From: Methanocaldococcus sp. FS406-22
Lineage (GTDB): Archaea; AGJL01; Methanococci; Methanococcales; Methanocaldococcaceae
Assembly: GCF_000025525.1 (NCBI RefSeq)
Contig: NC_013887.1
Coordinates: 1,312,729-1,376,728, forward strand
Reading direction: 5' to 3'
Length of the DNA stretch: 64,000 nt
Part shown: one piece after another, positions 39,239-45,712 of the stretch
How positions within the stretch are numbered: position 1 is the stretch's first letter
Layout of the letters: every line of letters starts with the position of its first letter
The notes under the pieces: generated by a model
Database searches by the model: none
What the model was told of the DNA's origin: nothing
Seen by the model: the letters and a program-made list of their open reading frames with translations, nothing else
Program-made: the position numbers and the translations under genes

Positions 39239-39796
39239 TTATGTTAGTAGGTAGTTGGCTATCTTTGGAGTAATATAAACTTCTATAAAAGCGGCTATAA
39301 CTATTAGAATTATTGATATTATTGCTAATTTTAAGAATTCTCTAATATCTTCATTAGCTATTGGTTTTTCTTTCTTATCTAAGAGATAAAGAACTATCTC
39401 ATAAGGAATTTTAAAGCCTGCTACTGCTGATATCAATATGGCTGGAATTTCGAATATTCCATGTGGAAGTATTAAAGCTAAGATTAATTTTACAGGCATT
39501 CCGCTGTTATAGGTATCAGAAACCAATAAACCAAGATTAAATCCATTGTATATTAGGTTTATAAAAGTGGATAAACCGAAGGTTATTGCTCCAGCTAACA
39601 TTAGGAAAATAACTTTTAAGTTGTTAGTTAGTATTAAAGTTAAAGGTGCTGGGGTAAATTTAGATAAAATTATACAATTTTCATCTTTTAGATTATTTTT
39701 ATCACCATAGTTAATATTCATTATCAAAGCTGGAACTAATCCAAAAATAAATAGTAGAGCAGCTAAAATTAACAATATCACATCAAGTCTTTTCAT
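39239..39796 (-). CDS. SpoIIM/DUF95 family membrane protein, cassette 1
   Basis: 185 aa, about five transmembrane segments. LTNNLKVIFLMLAGAITFGL, NLIYNGFNLGLLV and LILPHGIFEIPAILISAVAG are the DUF95 (stage II sporulation protein M) signatures. DUF95 proteins occur in circular bacteriocin clusters, where they act in maturation, secretion or immunity. The last ~76 residues are identical but for one position to the cassette-2 copy at 41883, at DNA level as well, while the first 110 diverge. It follows the 121-aa gene by 13 bp in the operon headed by the glycine-zipper peptide. Confidence 0.85.
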   Translation of the reverse strand: MKRLDVILLILAALLFIFGLVPALIMNINYGDKNNLKDENCIILSKFTPAPLTLILTNNLKVIFLMLAGAITFGLSTFINLIYNGFNLGLLVSDTYNSGMPVKLILALILPHGIFEIPAILISAVAGFKIPYEIVLYLLDKKEKPIANEDIREFLKLAIISIILIVIAAFIEVYITPKIANYLLT

Positions 39797-39809
39797 AATA
39801 ATTACCTAA

Positions 39810-40175
39810 TCACAATGTATCTTGTATAGTTTTACCAATAAATTTATAGTATGTCCTATATCTAATCAAATATATTAAATACAGATATATAGCAGTTGAA
39901 ATAACTAAAGCTAGTATATTGAATTTCGTATAATATACTAATACTATAACTGGTATGGCAAGAATTATATCCAATATCATAAATACTACAGTACTTCTAT
40001 GACCAAGCATTTTCTCATGTTTATATTGAACAAAATTTGCCAATATGCTCATAATATTTTTGTTAGATAATCCCAGTTTATCCTTAAATTTTATATAGAT
40101 AGCTAAATCAACTAGTAATGGAAATACAATCGCCATAAGAATTACATACAGTGACGTTGCATAATCCAAATTCAT
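39810..40175 (-). CDS. Small membrane protein, cassette 1 (candidate immunity protein)
   Basis: 121 aa, three to four transmembrane segments (YVILMAIVFPLLVDLAIYI, VVFMILDIILAIPVIVLVYY, ILALVISTAIYLYLIYLI) with basic loops. No family recognised. It lies between the secreted peptide gene and DUF95, the same slot occupied by an unrelated 161-aa membrane protein in cassette 2. That position suggests a peptide-specific partner, for instance immunity; inference from context. GGTGATATT precedes the ATG. Confidence 0.6.
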   Translation of the reverse strand: MNLDYATSLYVILMAIVFPLLVDLAIYIKFKDKLGLSNKNIMSILANFVQYKHEKMLGHRSTVVFMILDIILAIPVIVLVYYTKFNILALVISTAIYLYLIYLIRYRTYYKFIGKTIQDTL

Positions 40176-40229
40176 AATATCACCAAAAAATTAAAATAAA
40201 AATATTGAGAATGATTTTTAAAGTTTAAA

Positions 40230-40547
40230 CTAAAATGCACCTACTGCAGCACCAATTATTGCACCTTCTGGCCCTGCCAGTGCTCCTATTTCAGCACCAA
40301 TAGTCATTCCAGCTCTCCATCCAATTCTTCCACCTAAATATGAACCAACATGTCCTGCTCCTTTTATTACATATTCATTGTCAGATAATTTTTCACCAAC
40401 ATATGTCCCTGCTTTATCTCCTAACTTATGTCCTAAATACCATCCAACATCTCCCAAAGCCACTGGCTCAGCTACTAAGGCTCCTACCATGCTTACCAAA
40501 ACTATTGCCCCAAAAATCTTATATACTCCCTTCTCTAAAAATTTCAT
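40230..40547 (-). CDS. Secreted glycine-zipper peptide precursor, archaeocin candidate 1
   Basis: 105 aa. Residues 1-32 (MKFLEKGVYKIFGAIVLVSM then VGALVAEPVALG) form a Sec-like leader with basic start and hydrophobic core. The 73-residue remainder is Gly-rich: WYLGHKLGDKAGTYVGEK, GHVGSYLGGRIGWRAGMTIG and GALAGPEGAIIGAAVGAF, an extended GxxxG glycine zipper typical of membrane-inserting peptides and close in size to circular bacteriocins. The leader is nearly identical to that of the peptide at 42963, the core unrelated. ATG 40547 follows AGGTGGCAAT; an in-frame ATG at 40574 lies upstream of that site. First gene of the operon to 34265. Confidence 0.8.
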   Translation of the reverse strand: MKFLEKGVYKIFGAIVLVSMVGALVAEPVALGDVGWYLGHKLGDKAGTYVGEKLSDNEYVIKGAGHVGSYLGGRIGWRAGMTIGAEIGALAGPEGAIIGAAVGAF

Positions 40548-40551
40548 ATTG

Positions 40552-40568
40552 CCACCTCTGTATGGTGG
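40552..40568 (-). promoter_or_regulatory. Hairpin masking the ribosome binding site of peptide 1
   Basis: In the mRNA, CCACC pairs with GGTGG of the AGGTGG ribosome binding site across a 7-nt loop (ATACAGA). The start codon lies 5 nt downstream. The cassette-2 leader has a hairpin in the same place with a wholly different stem. Confidence 0.6.
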
Positions 40569-40583
40569 TTCCACTACCCTTTA

Positions 40584-40617
40584 TTGGCTCAGCTCCATAT
40601 AGGAGCGTCATCGCCAA
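40584..40617 (-). promoter_or_regulatory. Kink-turn in the 5' leader of peptide 1
   Basis: The mRNA strand reads stem TTGGC, then GATGAC, stem GCTCC, loop TATAT, stem GGAGC, then TGA, stem GCCAA. Between the two helices, one strand has GAT-GA-C and the other T-GA: a three-base bulge followed by tandem G.A pairs, which is the kink-turn consensus, also readable as a C box (GATGA) and D box (CTGA). Kink-turns are bound by L7Ae. The sequence is identical at 43280-43313. Confidence 0.65.
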
Positions 40618-40675
40618 CTATTTTTAATTTTTTTAAAGAGTATTTTAACACATCTTTTTAACGCCCTTATCATTT

Positions 40676-40755
40676 TCCACGTTTTTCGTAAATGTAATAA
40701 TACAAATACTACTATATATACATATCGATTTAAATTAAATAGTAAAGTATAAATA
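40676..40755 (-). promoter_or_regulatory. Promoter block of cassette 1
   Basis: A conserved block shared with 43363-43442 and 44725-44810. It includes TATTTATACTTTACTATTTA, then TTTAAATCGATATG and the TATA box TGTATATATAG (40722-40712). Expected start of transcription is near 40688, giving a leader of about 140 nt that contains the kink-turn and the masked ribosome binding site. The rest of the gap 40548-40808 is the leader itself. Confidence 0.65.
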
Positions 40756-40808
40756 TGGAAATAGATTACCTACTAGAAAACTTAATAACTATAAAAAAGT
40801 AAAGTGAT

Positions 40809-41822
40809 TTACTTTAAAATTTCTCTTATGGCATACCACTTTTTTACAGAAGTCGGCTTTACAATACCATTAATCACATCATAAAATAGAATCTCATTTT
40901 TAATTAAAAATTTAACCTCATTCATGAGATTGTTTTTTATAATTTCACTAATATCAATTTTTATTTTATCTTTAAATAATTTTAAGGTATTAACTAACCT
41001 CTTCATCTCAAACTCCTTTTGAGTAGATATTAAATATAAAATCTTATCCCTCTCAATATTAATCCACTGCTTTATAGTCTCTTCAACTGATAAACCCAAT
41101 TTTTTATTATTTATTAATTGGGAGATTTCATAAGGTAAGGATAGATAATTTAAGGCATAATTAATCTCTTCCTCATTAAAACCCTCCTCTTTTAAAATCT
41201 CTCTTATAGTTCCTTTTCTTAACCAATCAATTAGATAATATTCGGAAGTATTTTCTAAAGTAGAGTTTTGATATATCTCTTCAATAAATAAGGTATCAGA
41301 AGTTATACAAATAACATGGCACAAATGCTCCATTTTAGTCAGAGAGACAAAGAGGTTAAATAGTTCATTTAATAAGGATTTTCCCCCATTAAAGTAGATA
41401 TTTTTTAATTTCTGTAATTCATCAATTATTAAAACTGGCTTTTTTCCATCTTCAACAACAGCATTTATTGATTCATTTATCTCAGCAAATACATCATTCA
41501 AACTTAAGTTATTAAAATCAAAATTCTTCTCAATCCCAAACTTACAAACCCCTAAGTTGAGTTCTAATTTATTCAACAGATATTTCTTATCAGATTTTTC
41601 AAAAAACACTCTTAAAAACTCCTCCTTACTATAAGTAGCATATTTTCTTAGATTGTAATAGAAAAACACTATATCACTGTTTTCTAAATCTTTAATAACT
41701 CTTCTCATTACAGTTGATTTACCAGATGATTTTGGGCCGTAAACGAATAAAATAGAGTTTGGTTCTAATTGGCAATATGTTTTTAGATAGTTAAGTTCTT
41801 TTTCTCTATTGTAGAATTTCAT
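40809..41822 (-). CDS. Archaeal P-loop ATPase (PF01637-like), copy E
   Basis: 337 aa, strongly similar to the gene at 14693: Walker A YGPKSSGKSTVMRRV, Walker [49 protein letters not shown]. It stands between the two secreted-peptide cassettes with its own GGTGATTTATA ribosome binding site. It may have been inserted there, or may have carried a cassette in. Function unknown. Confidence 0.85.
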   Translation of the reverse strand: MKFYNREKELNYLKTYCQLEPNSILFVYGPKSSGKSTVMRRVIKDLENSDIVFFYYNLRKYATYSKEEFLRVFFEKSDKKYLLNKLELNLGVCKFGIEKNFDFNNLSLNDVFAEINESINAVVEDGKKPVLIIDELQKLKNIYFNGGKSLLNELFNLFVSLTKMEHLCHVICITSDTLFIEEIYQNSTLENTSEYYLIDWLRKGTIREILKEEGFNEEEINYALNYLSLPYEISQLINNKKLGLSVEETIKQWINIERDKILYLISTQKEFEMKRLVNTLKLFKDKIKIDISEIIKNNLMNEVKFLIKNEILFYDVINGIVKPTSVKKWYAIREILK

Positions 41823-41882
41823 TATAAATCACCACAAAAAATAGATTTTATCTTAATTATAAAGCATAATTGTATTTAAATC

Positions 41883-42440
41883 TTATGTTAGTAGGTAGTT
41901 GGCTATCTTTGGAGTAATATAAACTTCTATAAAAGCGGCTATAACTATTAGAATTATTGACATTATTGCTAATTTCAAGAATTCTCTAATATCTTCATTA
42001 GCTATTGGTTTTTCTTTCTTATCTAAGAGATAAAGAACTATCTCATAAGGAATTTTAAAGCCTGCTACTGCTGATATCAATATGGCTGGAATTTCGAATA
42101 TTCCATGGGGAAGTATGGTTATTAGAATATATTTTAAATCTGCACCAATAAAAAATAGACCTTTAACTTCAAGACCAATAACAAAACCATTATAAAGCAT
42201 ATTAACAAAAGTGGTGAATCCAAACAAAACACTCCCAGATAAGTTTATTAATATAACTTTTAAGTTGTTTGTTAAAATACCTAAAAAAGTATGCGGAAAT
42301 ATTATGTTAATATCAATCTTTGGAAAGTTATTGGACGTTGGTATTTTTGTAAAGAATCCTATAATAAATGATATAGAAAATAAAAAAACTGGTAGAATGT
42401 AGTAGGATTTTAGTTTTTTGATTAGTTCTTTGAAGAGCAT
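41883..42440 (-). CDS. SpoIIM/DUF95 family membrane protein, cassette 2
   Basis: 185 aa. N-terminal half is its own (YYILPVFLFSISFIIGFF, VILINLSGSVLFGFTTFVNM); from ILPHGIFEIPAILISAVAG onward it is almost identical to the 39239 product in protein and DNA, continuing about 10 bp past the stop codon. About five transmembrane segments. The start overlaps the upstream 161-aa gene by 19 bp. Same role as its paralogue expected: maturation, secretion or immunity of the peptide at 42963. Confidence 0.85.
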   Translation of the reverse strand: MLFKELIKKLKSYYILPVFLFSISFIIGFFTKIPTSNNFPKIDINIIFPHTFLGILTNNLKVILINLSGSVLFGFTTFVNMLYNGFVIGLEVKGLFFIGADLKYILITILPHGIFEIPAILISAVAGFKIPYEIVLYLLDKKEKPIANEDIREFLKLAIMSIILIVIAAFIEVYITPKIANYLLT

Positions 42441-42907
42441 TGAGATTCACCAAATTTAACTCCTAATTCATTTATATTCTTTATAATTTTTAATATTGAC
42501 AAGTATTCTCCAAATAATGCTCCAAATAAAACCCCTGGAATGTATATTGCCCAAAATACTATAATACTAAACGTTATAGTGTTAAATAGTAATATAGATG
42601 ATAATATAGCAAGAATTAAAGAAATTAAGAATATCTTATTTAGTACGGCTTTAGAAAAATCTTTTATTATTTTAGAAATGGAATCCCCACTATCAATATA
42701 TTTCAACTTATCTCTCCAATAATATATTCCATACCCAACTCCAATACAGAATGCAGTTATATACATGTGAACGGTAATTGGATTAAATTGGATATATACA
42801 TTAAAAATTTTGCCCATATAAATAACTAAAAAGAACATAAATACTGCAAATATCGGACATAGGATTATCATATAATATGCATCTCTTTTATAGGAATTCA
42901 AATCCAT
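42422..42907 (-). CDS. Small membrane protein, cassette 2 (candidate immunity protein)
   Basis: 161 aa, about four transmembrane segments (YYMIILCPIFAVFMFFLVIY, ITVHMYITAFCIGVGYGIYY, FLISLILAILSSILLFNTI, SIIVFWAIYIPGVLFGALF), ending GESQCSSKN. No family recognised and no similarity to the 121-aa protein in the same slot of cassette 1. ATG 42907 has GGGGTGTTATT upstream; the longer frame from 42961 is unlikely. Immunity or processing role inferred from position. Confidence 0.6.
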   Translation of the reverse strand: MDLNSYKRDAYYMIILCPIFAVFMFFLVIYMGKIFNVYIQFNPITVHMYITAFCIGVGYGIYYWRDKLKYIDSGDSISKIIKDFSKAVLNKIFLISLILAILSSILLFNTITFSIIVFWAIYIPGVLFGALFGEYLSILKIIKNINELGVKFGESQCSSKN

Positions 42908-42962
42908 AATAACACCCCAAAAAATAAAAAATGGATTTCTAAATAATATTTCCCAATACAAA

Positions 42963-43244
42963 TTAAATGGCTACACCACAAGCTGCTGGTATAATACCCA
43001 CAGGACCTGCACATAATCCTGCTCCTATTAATTCACAAGCTACACAACAATCGTAAGCAGTAAATGGGGCTAGTATTGCCATACTGGTATAATGATGCCC
43101 CTTATATTCTTCATAATTAATGTATGCTTCAGCAGCTAATTTACTATTCCCCAAAGCCACTGGCTCAGCTACTAAGGCACTTACCATGCTTACCAAAACT
43201 ATTGCCCCAAAAACCTTATATACTCCCTTATCTAAAAATTTCAT
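42963..43244 (-). CDS. Secreted Cys-containing hydrophobic peptide precursor, archaeocin candidate 2
   Basis: 93 aa. The first 32 residues (MKFLDKGVYKVFGAIVLVSM then VSALVAEPVALG) repeat the leader of peptide 1 with four changes. The 61-residue core is unrelated: polar start NSKLAAEAYINYEEYKGHHY, then AYDCCVACELIGAGLC and AGPVGIIPAACGVAI. Five Cys in a hydrophobic Gly/Ala-rich tail resemble Cys-rich archaeal bacteriocins of the halocin C8 kind in general character, not in alignable sequence. ATG 43244 follows AAGGTGGGCAAT. Confidence 0.8.
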   Translation of the reverse strand: MKFLDKGVYKVFGAIVLVSMVSALVAEPVALGNSKLAAEAYINYEEYKGHHYTSMAILAPFTAYDCCVACELIGAGLCAGPVGIIPAACGVAI

Positions 43245-43245
43245 A

Positions 43246-43272
43246 TTGCCCACCTTTTTAGTTGGTTGGCAA
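43246..43272 (-). promoter_or_regulatory. Hairpin masking the ribosome binding site of peptide 2
   Basis: TTGCCAACC pairs with GGTGGGCAA (8 of 9 positions) across a 9-nt loop, enclosing the GGTGG ribosome binding site two bases before the ATG. Stem sequence differs from that at 40552, structure is the same. Confidence 0.65.
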
Positions 43273-43279
43273 TTCCGAA

Positions 43280-43313
43280 TTGGCTCAGCTCCATATAGGA
43301 GCGTCATCGCCAA
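43280..43313 (-). promoter_or_regulatory. Kink-turn in the 5' leader of peptide 2
   Basis: Identical over 34 nt to the element at 40584-40617, with the same upstream ~35 nt. Beyond the kink-turn the two leaders diverge until the ribosome binding site. Confidence 0.65.
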
Positions 43314-43362
43314 CTATTTTTAATTTTTTTAAAGAGTATTTTAATAACCTATCTAATAGCCC

Positions 43363-43442
43363 TTATTATTTTTCATAAACATAATAATGTAAAACTCCTA
43401 TATATATACATATCGATTTAAATTAAATAGTAAAATATAAAT
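43363..43442 (-). promoter_or_regulatory. Promoter block of cassette 2
   Basis: Second copy of the block at 40676: TATTTATATTTTACTATTTA, TTTAAATCGATATG and TATA box TGTATATATATAG (about 43411-43399). It also marks the gap between peptide 2 and the 57-aa gene at 43518. Confidence 0.65.
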
Positions 43443-43517
43443 AGTAAATTTCCCTCCTGTTAAGAAATCTAATAAGTTAATTATAATAATTAAATTTATA
43501 AAATTAAATAGAATTTA

Positions 43518-43691
43518 TTATTTATAGAATTTGTATATCAACATCATTATCTCGAATAAAGCCATAATAACCAATAATCCCATAATCCATGTTTTATAAG
43601 GTAGTTCTAAATTAAACATTAAAATAAGTAAAACCCCAAATAGGAAATACCAAATACTCCAATATAACCTATATTTTTTGTTGTTATTCAT
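43518..43691 (-). CDS. Very small membrane protein (57 aa)
   Basis: ATG 43691 behind AAGGTGATATT opens 57 codons: YWSIWYFLFGVLLILMFNL and KTWIMGLLVIMALFEIMMLI are two transmembrane helices, with basic ends (NNNKKYR, YKFYK). No known family. Too short for most gene callers but has a perfect ribosome binding site and follows the next upstream gene by 11 bp, so it is likely translated. Confidence 0.65.
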   Translation of the reverse strand: MNNNKKYRLYWSIWYFLFGVLLILMFNLELPYKTWIMGLLVIMALFEIMMLIYKFYK

Positions 43692-43702
43692 AATATCACC
43701 TT

Positions 43703-43978
43703 CTATATATTTAAAAAAATTAAAGCTAAATTTCCCAATAATGGCCCAATATAAGCCAGTGTAATAATAAATAGAGTTAGCTTTTTCCCAAATGTTTTGT
43801 ACATTTTCAAATAACCTCTTTTATATATTGCAAAGAATCCTAAACCTAAATATATAATAAAAATATTGATAATAGATAATGGTTTTGTTTTAAGATAATA
43901 TAAATTTAGAGCTATTAAAAACACTCAGTAAGCATTACCAATATTGCCATAAATTTTTCTTAGTTTTACATTATTCAT
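43703..43978 (-). pseudogene. Small membrane protein gene with in-frame TGA at codon 18
   Basis: From ATG 43978, which overlaps the stop of the preceding gene (TAATG), the frame reads NNVKLRKIYGNIGNAY, hits TGA at 43927-43925, and continues VFLIALNLYYLKTKPLSI, FIIYLGLGFFAIYKRGY, LTLFIITLAYIGPLLGNLAL to a stop at 43703: 91 residues in all, three transmembrane helices. Most likely a Trp codon changed to a stop. Readthrough as selenocysteine is possible in this genus but unsupported. A GTG at 43924 could restart a 73-aa product, without ribosome binding site. Confidence 0.6.
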
Positions 43979-44181
43979 TATTTCCCCATTGTTTGATTAT
44001 TTTCTCGTGATTTGCAATTTAATATCCATAAGGTATCAACTATTATCACAAAAATCAGAAATAATATATTTAAATATACGCTTTTAAAATTATATGACAA
44101 AAGAAGAGTTATAATTATGGTATTTATTGTTAGAAATTGAAAGTATTTTTTACGTTTCTCATTACATTTTTGTTCACTCAT
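43978..44181 (-). CDS. Small membrane protein (67 aa)
   Basis: ATG 44181 behind AGGTGAAGACA. Charged start SEQKCNEKRKKYFQ, then two helices (LTINTIIITLLLSY, VYLNILFLIFVIIVDTLWIL) and a polar tail. Unrecognised. Translationally coupled to the following interrupted gene through TAATG. Confidence 0.6.
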   Translation of the reverse strand: MSEQKCNEKRKKYFQFLTINTIIITLLLSYNFKSVYLNILFLIFVIIVDTLWILNCKSRENNQTMGK

Positions 44182-44228
44182 TGTCTTCACCTAAAAATAA
44201 ATTATGTTATTGGAATATAGGCAAAAAT

Positions 44229-44690
44229 TCATCCTACGATGTTATTTGATTTTTTGAGTATGTTGTAACCTATAGAAAAACAAATGCCGCCTCCATAGCT
44301 TAATATGGATAAGATAATCACGCTTTCTATTTGAGTGGATGATATTGGCACCAATATAAGATATTTAATTAATACTGCTGAGAATATAACGACTAATGGA
44401 AATGAAAATAAAAATATTTTAAAAAATTTTTCAATCCTATTTTTTTCAAATATGACATACTTTCCAATATCTCCATTCAATAGAATTTTTGATAAATAAA
44501 ACCCAATTAATATGCCAATTGCAAATAAAACCACTGAAACATTAAATATATTTTTTAATAAGCCCCAACCATAATTTAAATAAAAATTAGAAACCAATAT
44601 TGGAATAACCCATAATAATATACCCTCAACCATTAAGCTTATTCCAACAGTAATTGGACTATTCATCCATGAATAAGCAATATCTCCCAT
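44229..44690 (-). CDS. Membrane protein (153 aa), first gene behind the third promoter block
   Basis: Four to five transmembrane segments (ISLMVEGILLWVIPILVSNF, NVSVVLFAIGILIGFYLS, IFLFSFPLVVIFSAVLI, VIILSILSYGGGICFSIGYN). No family recognised. It stands where the peptide genes stand in the other two transcription units, but has no secretion leader, kink-turn or masked ribosome binding site. Heads a run of three to four tiny membrane genes. Confidence 0.6.
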   Translation of the reverse strand: MGDIAYSWMNSPITVGISLMVEGILLWVIPILVSNFYLNYGWGLLKNIFNVSVVLFAIGILIGFYLSKILLNGDIGKYVIFEKNRIEKFFKIFLFSFPLVVIFSAVLIKYLILVPISSTQIESVIILSILSYGGGICFSIGYNILKKSNNIVG

Positions 44691-44724
44691 AATATCCCAT
44701 TTAATGATTACTTAATGCCCCCTA

Positions 44725-44810
44725 TTATTTTTCACATTTTTTATAAATTAAAATAATACAAAATCCTTATATATGCATATCGATTTGAATTAAATAGCTA
44801 AGTATAAAAA
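44725..44810 (-). promoter_or_regulatory. Third copy of the cassette promoter block
   Basis: TTTTTATACTTAGCTATTTA, TTCAAATCGATATG and TATA box TGCATATATAAG (about 44778-44768) repeat the blocks at 40676 and 43363. Conservation runs on through AAAAATAATAGGGGGC and then stops. Confidence 0.6.
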
Positions 44811-44916
44811 GGAAATAACCTTCCTGATAAAAAACTTAACTATATAAAAAAGTAAGCTATTATTTAATTTTTGATAAATCGATAGGAATTTTTCATGGTT
44901 TCACTTAAGTTATATC

Positions 44917-45666
44917 TTAATAATCGATATTATCCCTAATTTTTTTAATGAAACTTAGCATTTCAACGTAAATCCATATAAGTGTCACTAACAAAGAAAA
45001 TGCACAATACCATTCAAAATCTTTTGGAAATTGGTTTTTAATCATCGTTTCAATCATATCAAAATCCAATAATAGATTTAATGATGCAACTGTCCCTACA
45101 AATAAACTAAAACCAATTCCTACCGCACCACTTTTAAATGTTGGCAAGTAAATGCCCGAAATCGCCAATATAAAAGATATAAAGTAAAATATCGCAATTC
45201 CAAGAGTTGTAGAAATGATCACTACTTTAAATTTACTGGTAACCTCAATAATCCTATATTTGTATATAAGAAACATTATTAAAAAGATACCAAATGTCAT
45301 GAACAATGCTTGAGACACTATTCCCTCATATGATGATTCAAAAATTTGTGAGATTACTCCAATGCTTAACCCCTCAACAATTGCATATATTGGAGATAAA
45401 TATTTCACAAGTTTAGGATTATTATATTCAAAATATGCCCAAACAAATAAAATTAACATAATAATTGCTCCCATAGCTCCAGTTAAAACCATAAGTAGTG
45501 GTGAGTGAATATAATAAAATGAAAATATTGCTGATGCTAATGTAATCAAAATTAGAATCAATGATTTATTTATAGTACCATTTACTGTCATAAATTCTTT
45601 ATTATTTGTTTTGAAAATATCTATATTATTTAAGTCTAATACACGTTTTAATAATAAGTTAGACAT
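44917..45666 (-). CDS. Bax inhibitor-1/YccA-type membrane protein
   Basis: 249 aa with seven predicted transmembrane helices. NKEFMTVNGTINKSLILIL at the start and YLSPIYAIVEGLSIGVISQI fit the archaeal/bacterial BaxI_1 branch of the TMBIM family; LLLDFDMIETMIKNQ and KDFEWYCAFSLLVTLIWIYV near the end carry the acidic residues of the putative Ca2+/H+ path. It has its own GGAGGGTATAA ribosome binding site. A membrane-stress or leak-channel protein beside secreted pore-like peptides is suggestive but unproven. Confidence 0.8.
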   Translation of the reverse strand: MSNLLLKRVLDLNNIDIFKTNNKEFMTVNGTINKSLILILITLASAIFSFYYIHSPLLMVLTGAMGAIIMLILFVWAYFEYNNPKLVKYLSPIYAIVEGLSIGVISQIFESSYEGIVSQALFMTFGIFLIMFLIYKYRIIEVTSKFKVVIISTTLGIAIFYFISFILAISGIYLPTFKSGAVGIGFSLFVGTVASLNLLLDFDMIETMIKNQFPKDFEWYCAFSLLVTLIWIYVEMLSFIKKIRDNIDY

Positions 45667-45712
45667 TTATACCCTCCTTTCTATGATTGGTATTATTATT
45701 GATTTTTCATCC

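Noticed and set aside
40580-40611. Upstream reading frame starting ATGACGCTCCTATATGGAG in both peptide leaders (MTLLYGAEPI...)
   Set aside because: No ribosome binding site precedes it, and the identical nucleotides are better explained by the kink-turn; after the shared block the two frames encode unrelated residues.
40584-40617. Fluoride (crcB) riboswitch or full C/D box sRNA reading of the leader element
   Set aside because: It lacks the pseudoknot arms of the fluoride motif, and has only one C and one D box with a self-paired interior instead of guides.
40340-40627. Plus-strand open frames of 95 and 74 codons opposite the first peptide gene (and a 67-codon one at 43120-43323)
   Set aside because: They have no ribosome binding site or membrane/soluble signature of their own and mirror the repeated leader on the other strand, so they recur only because the cassette recurs.
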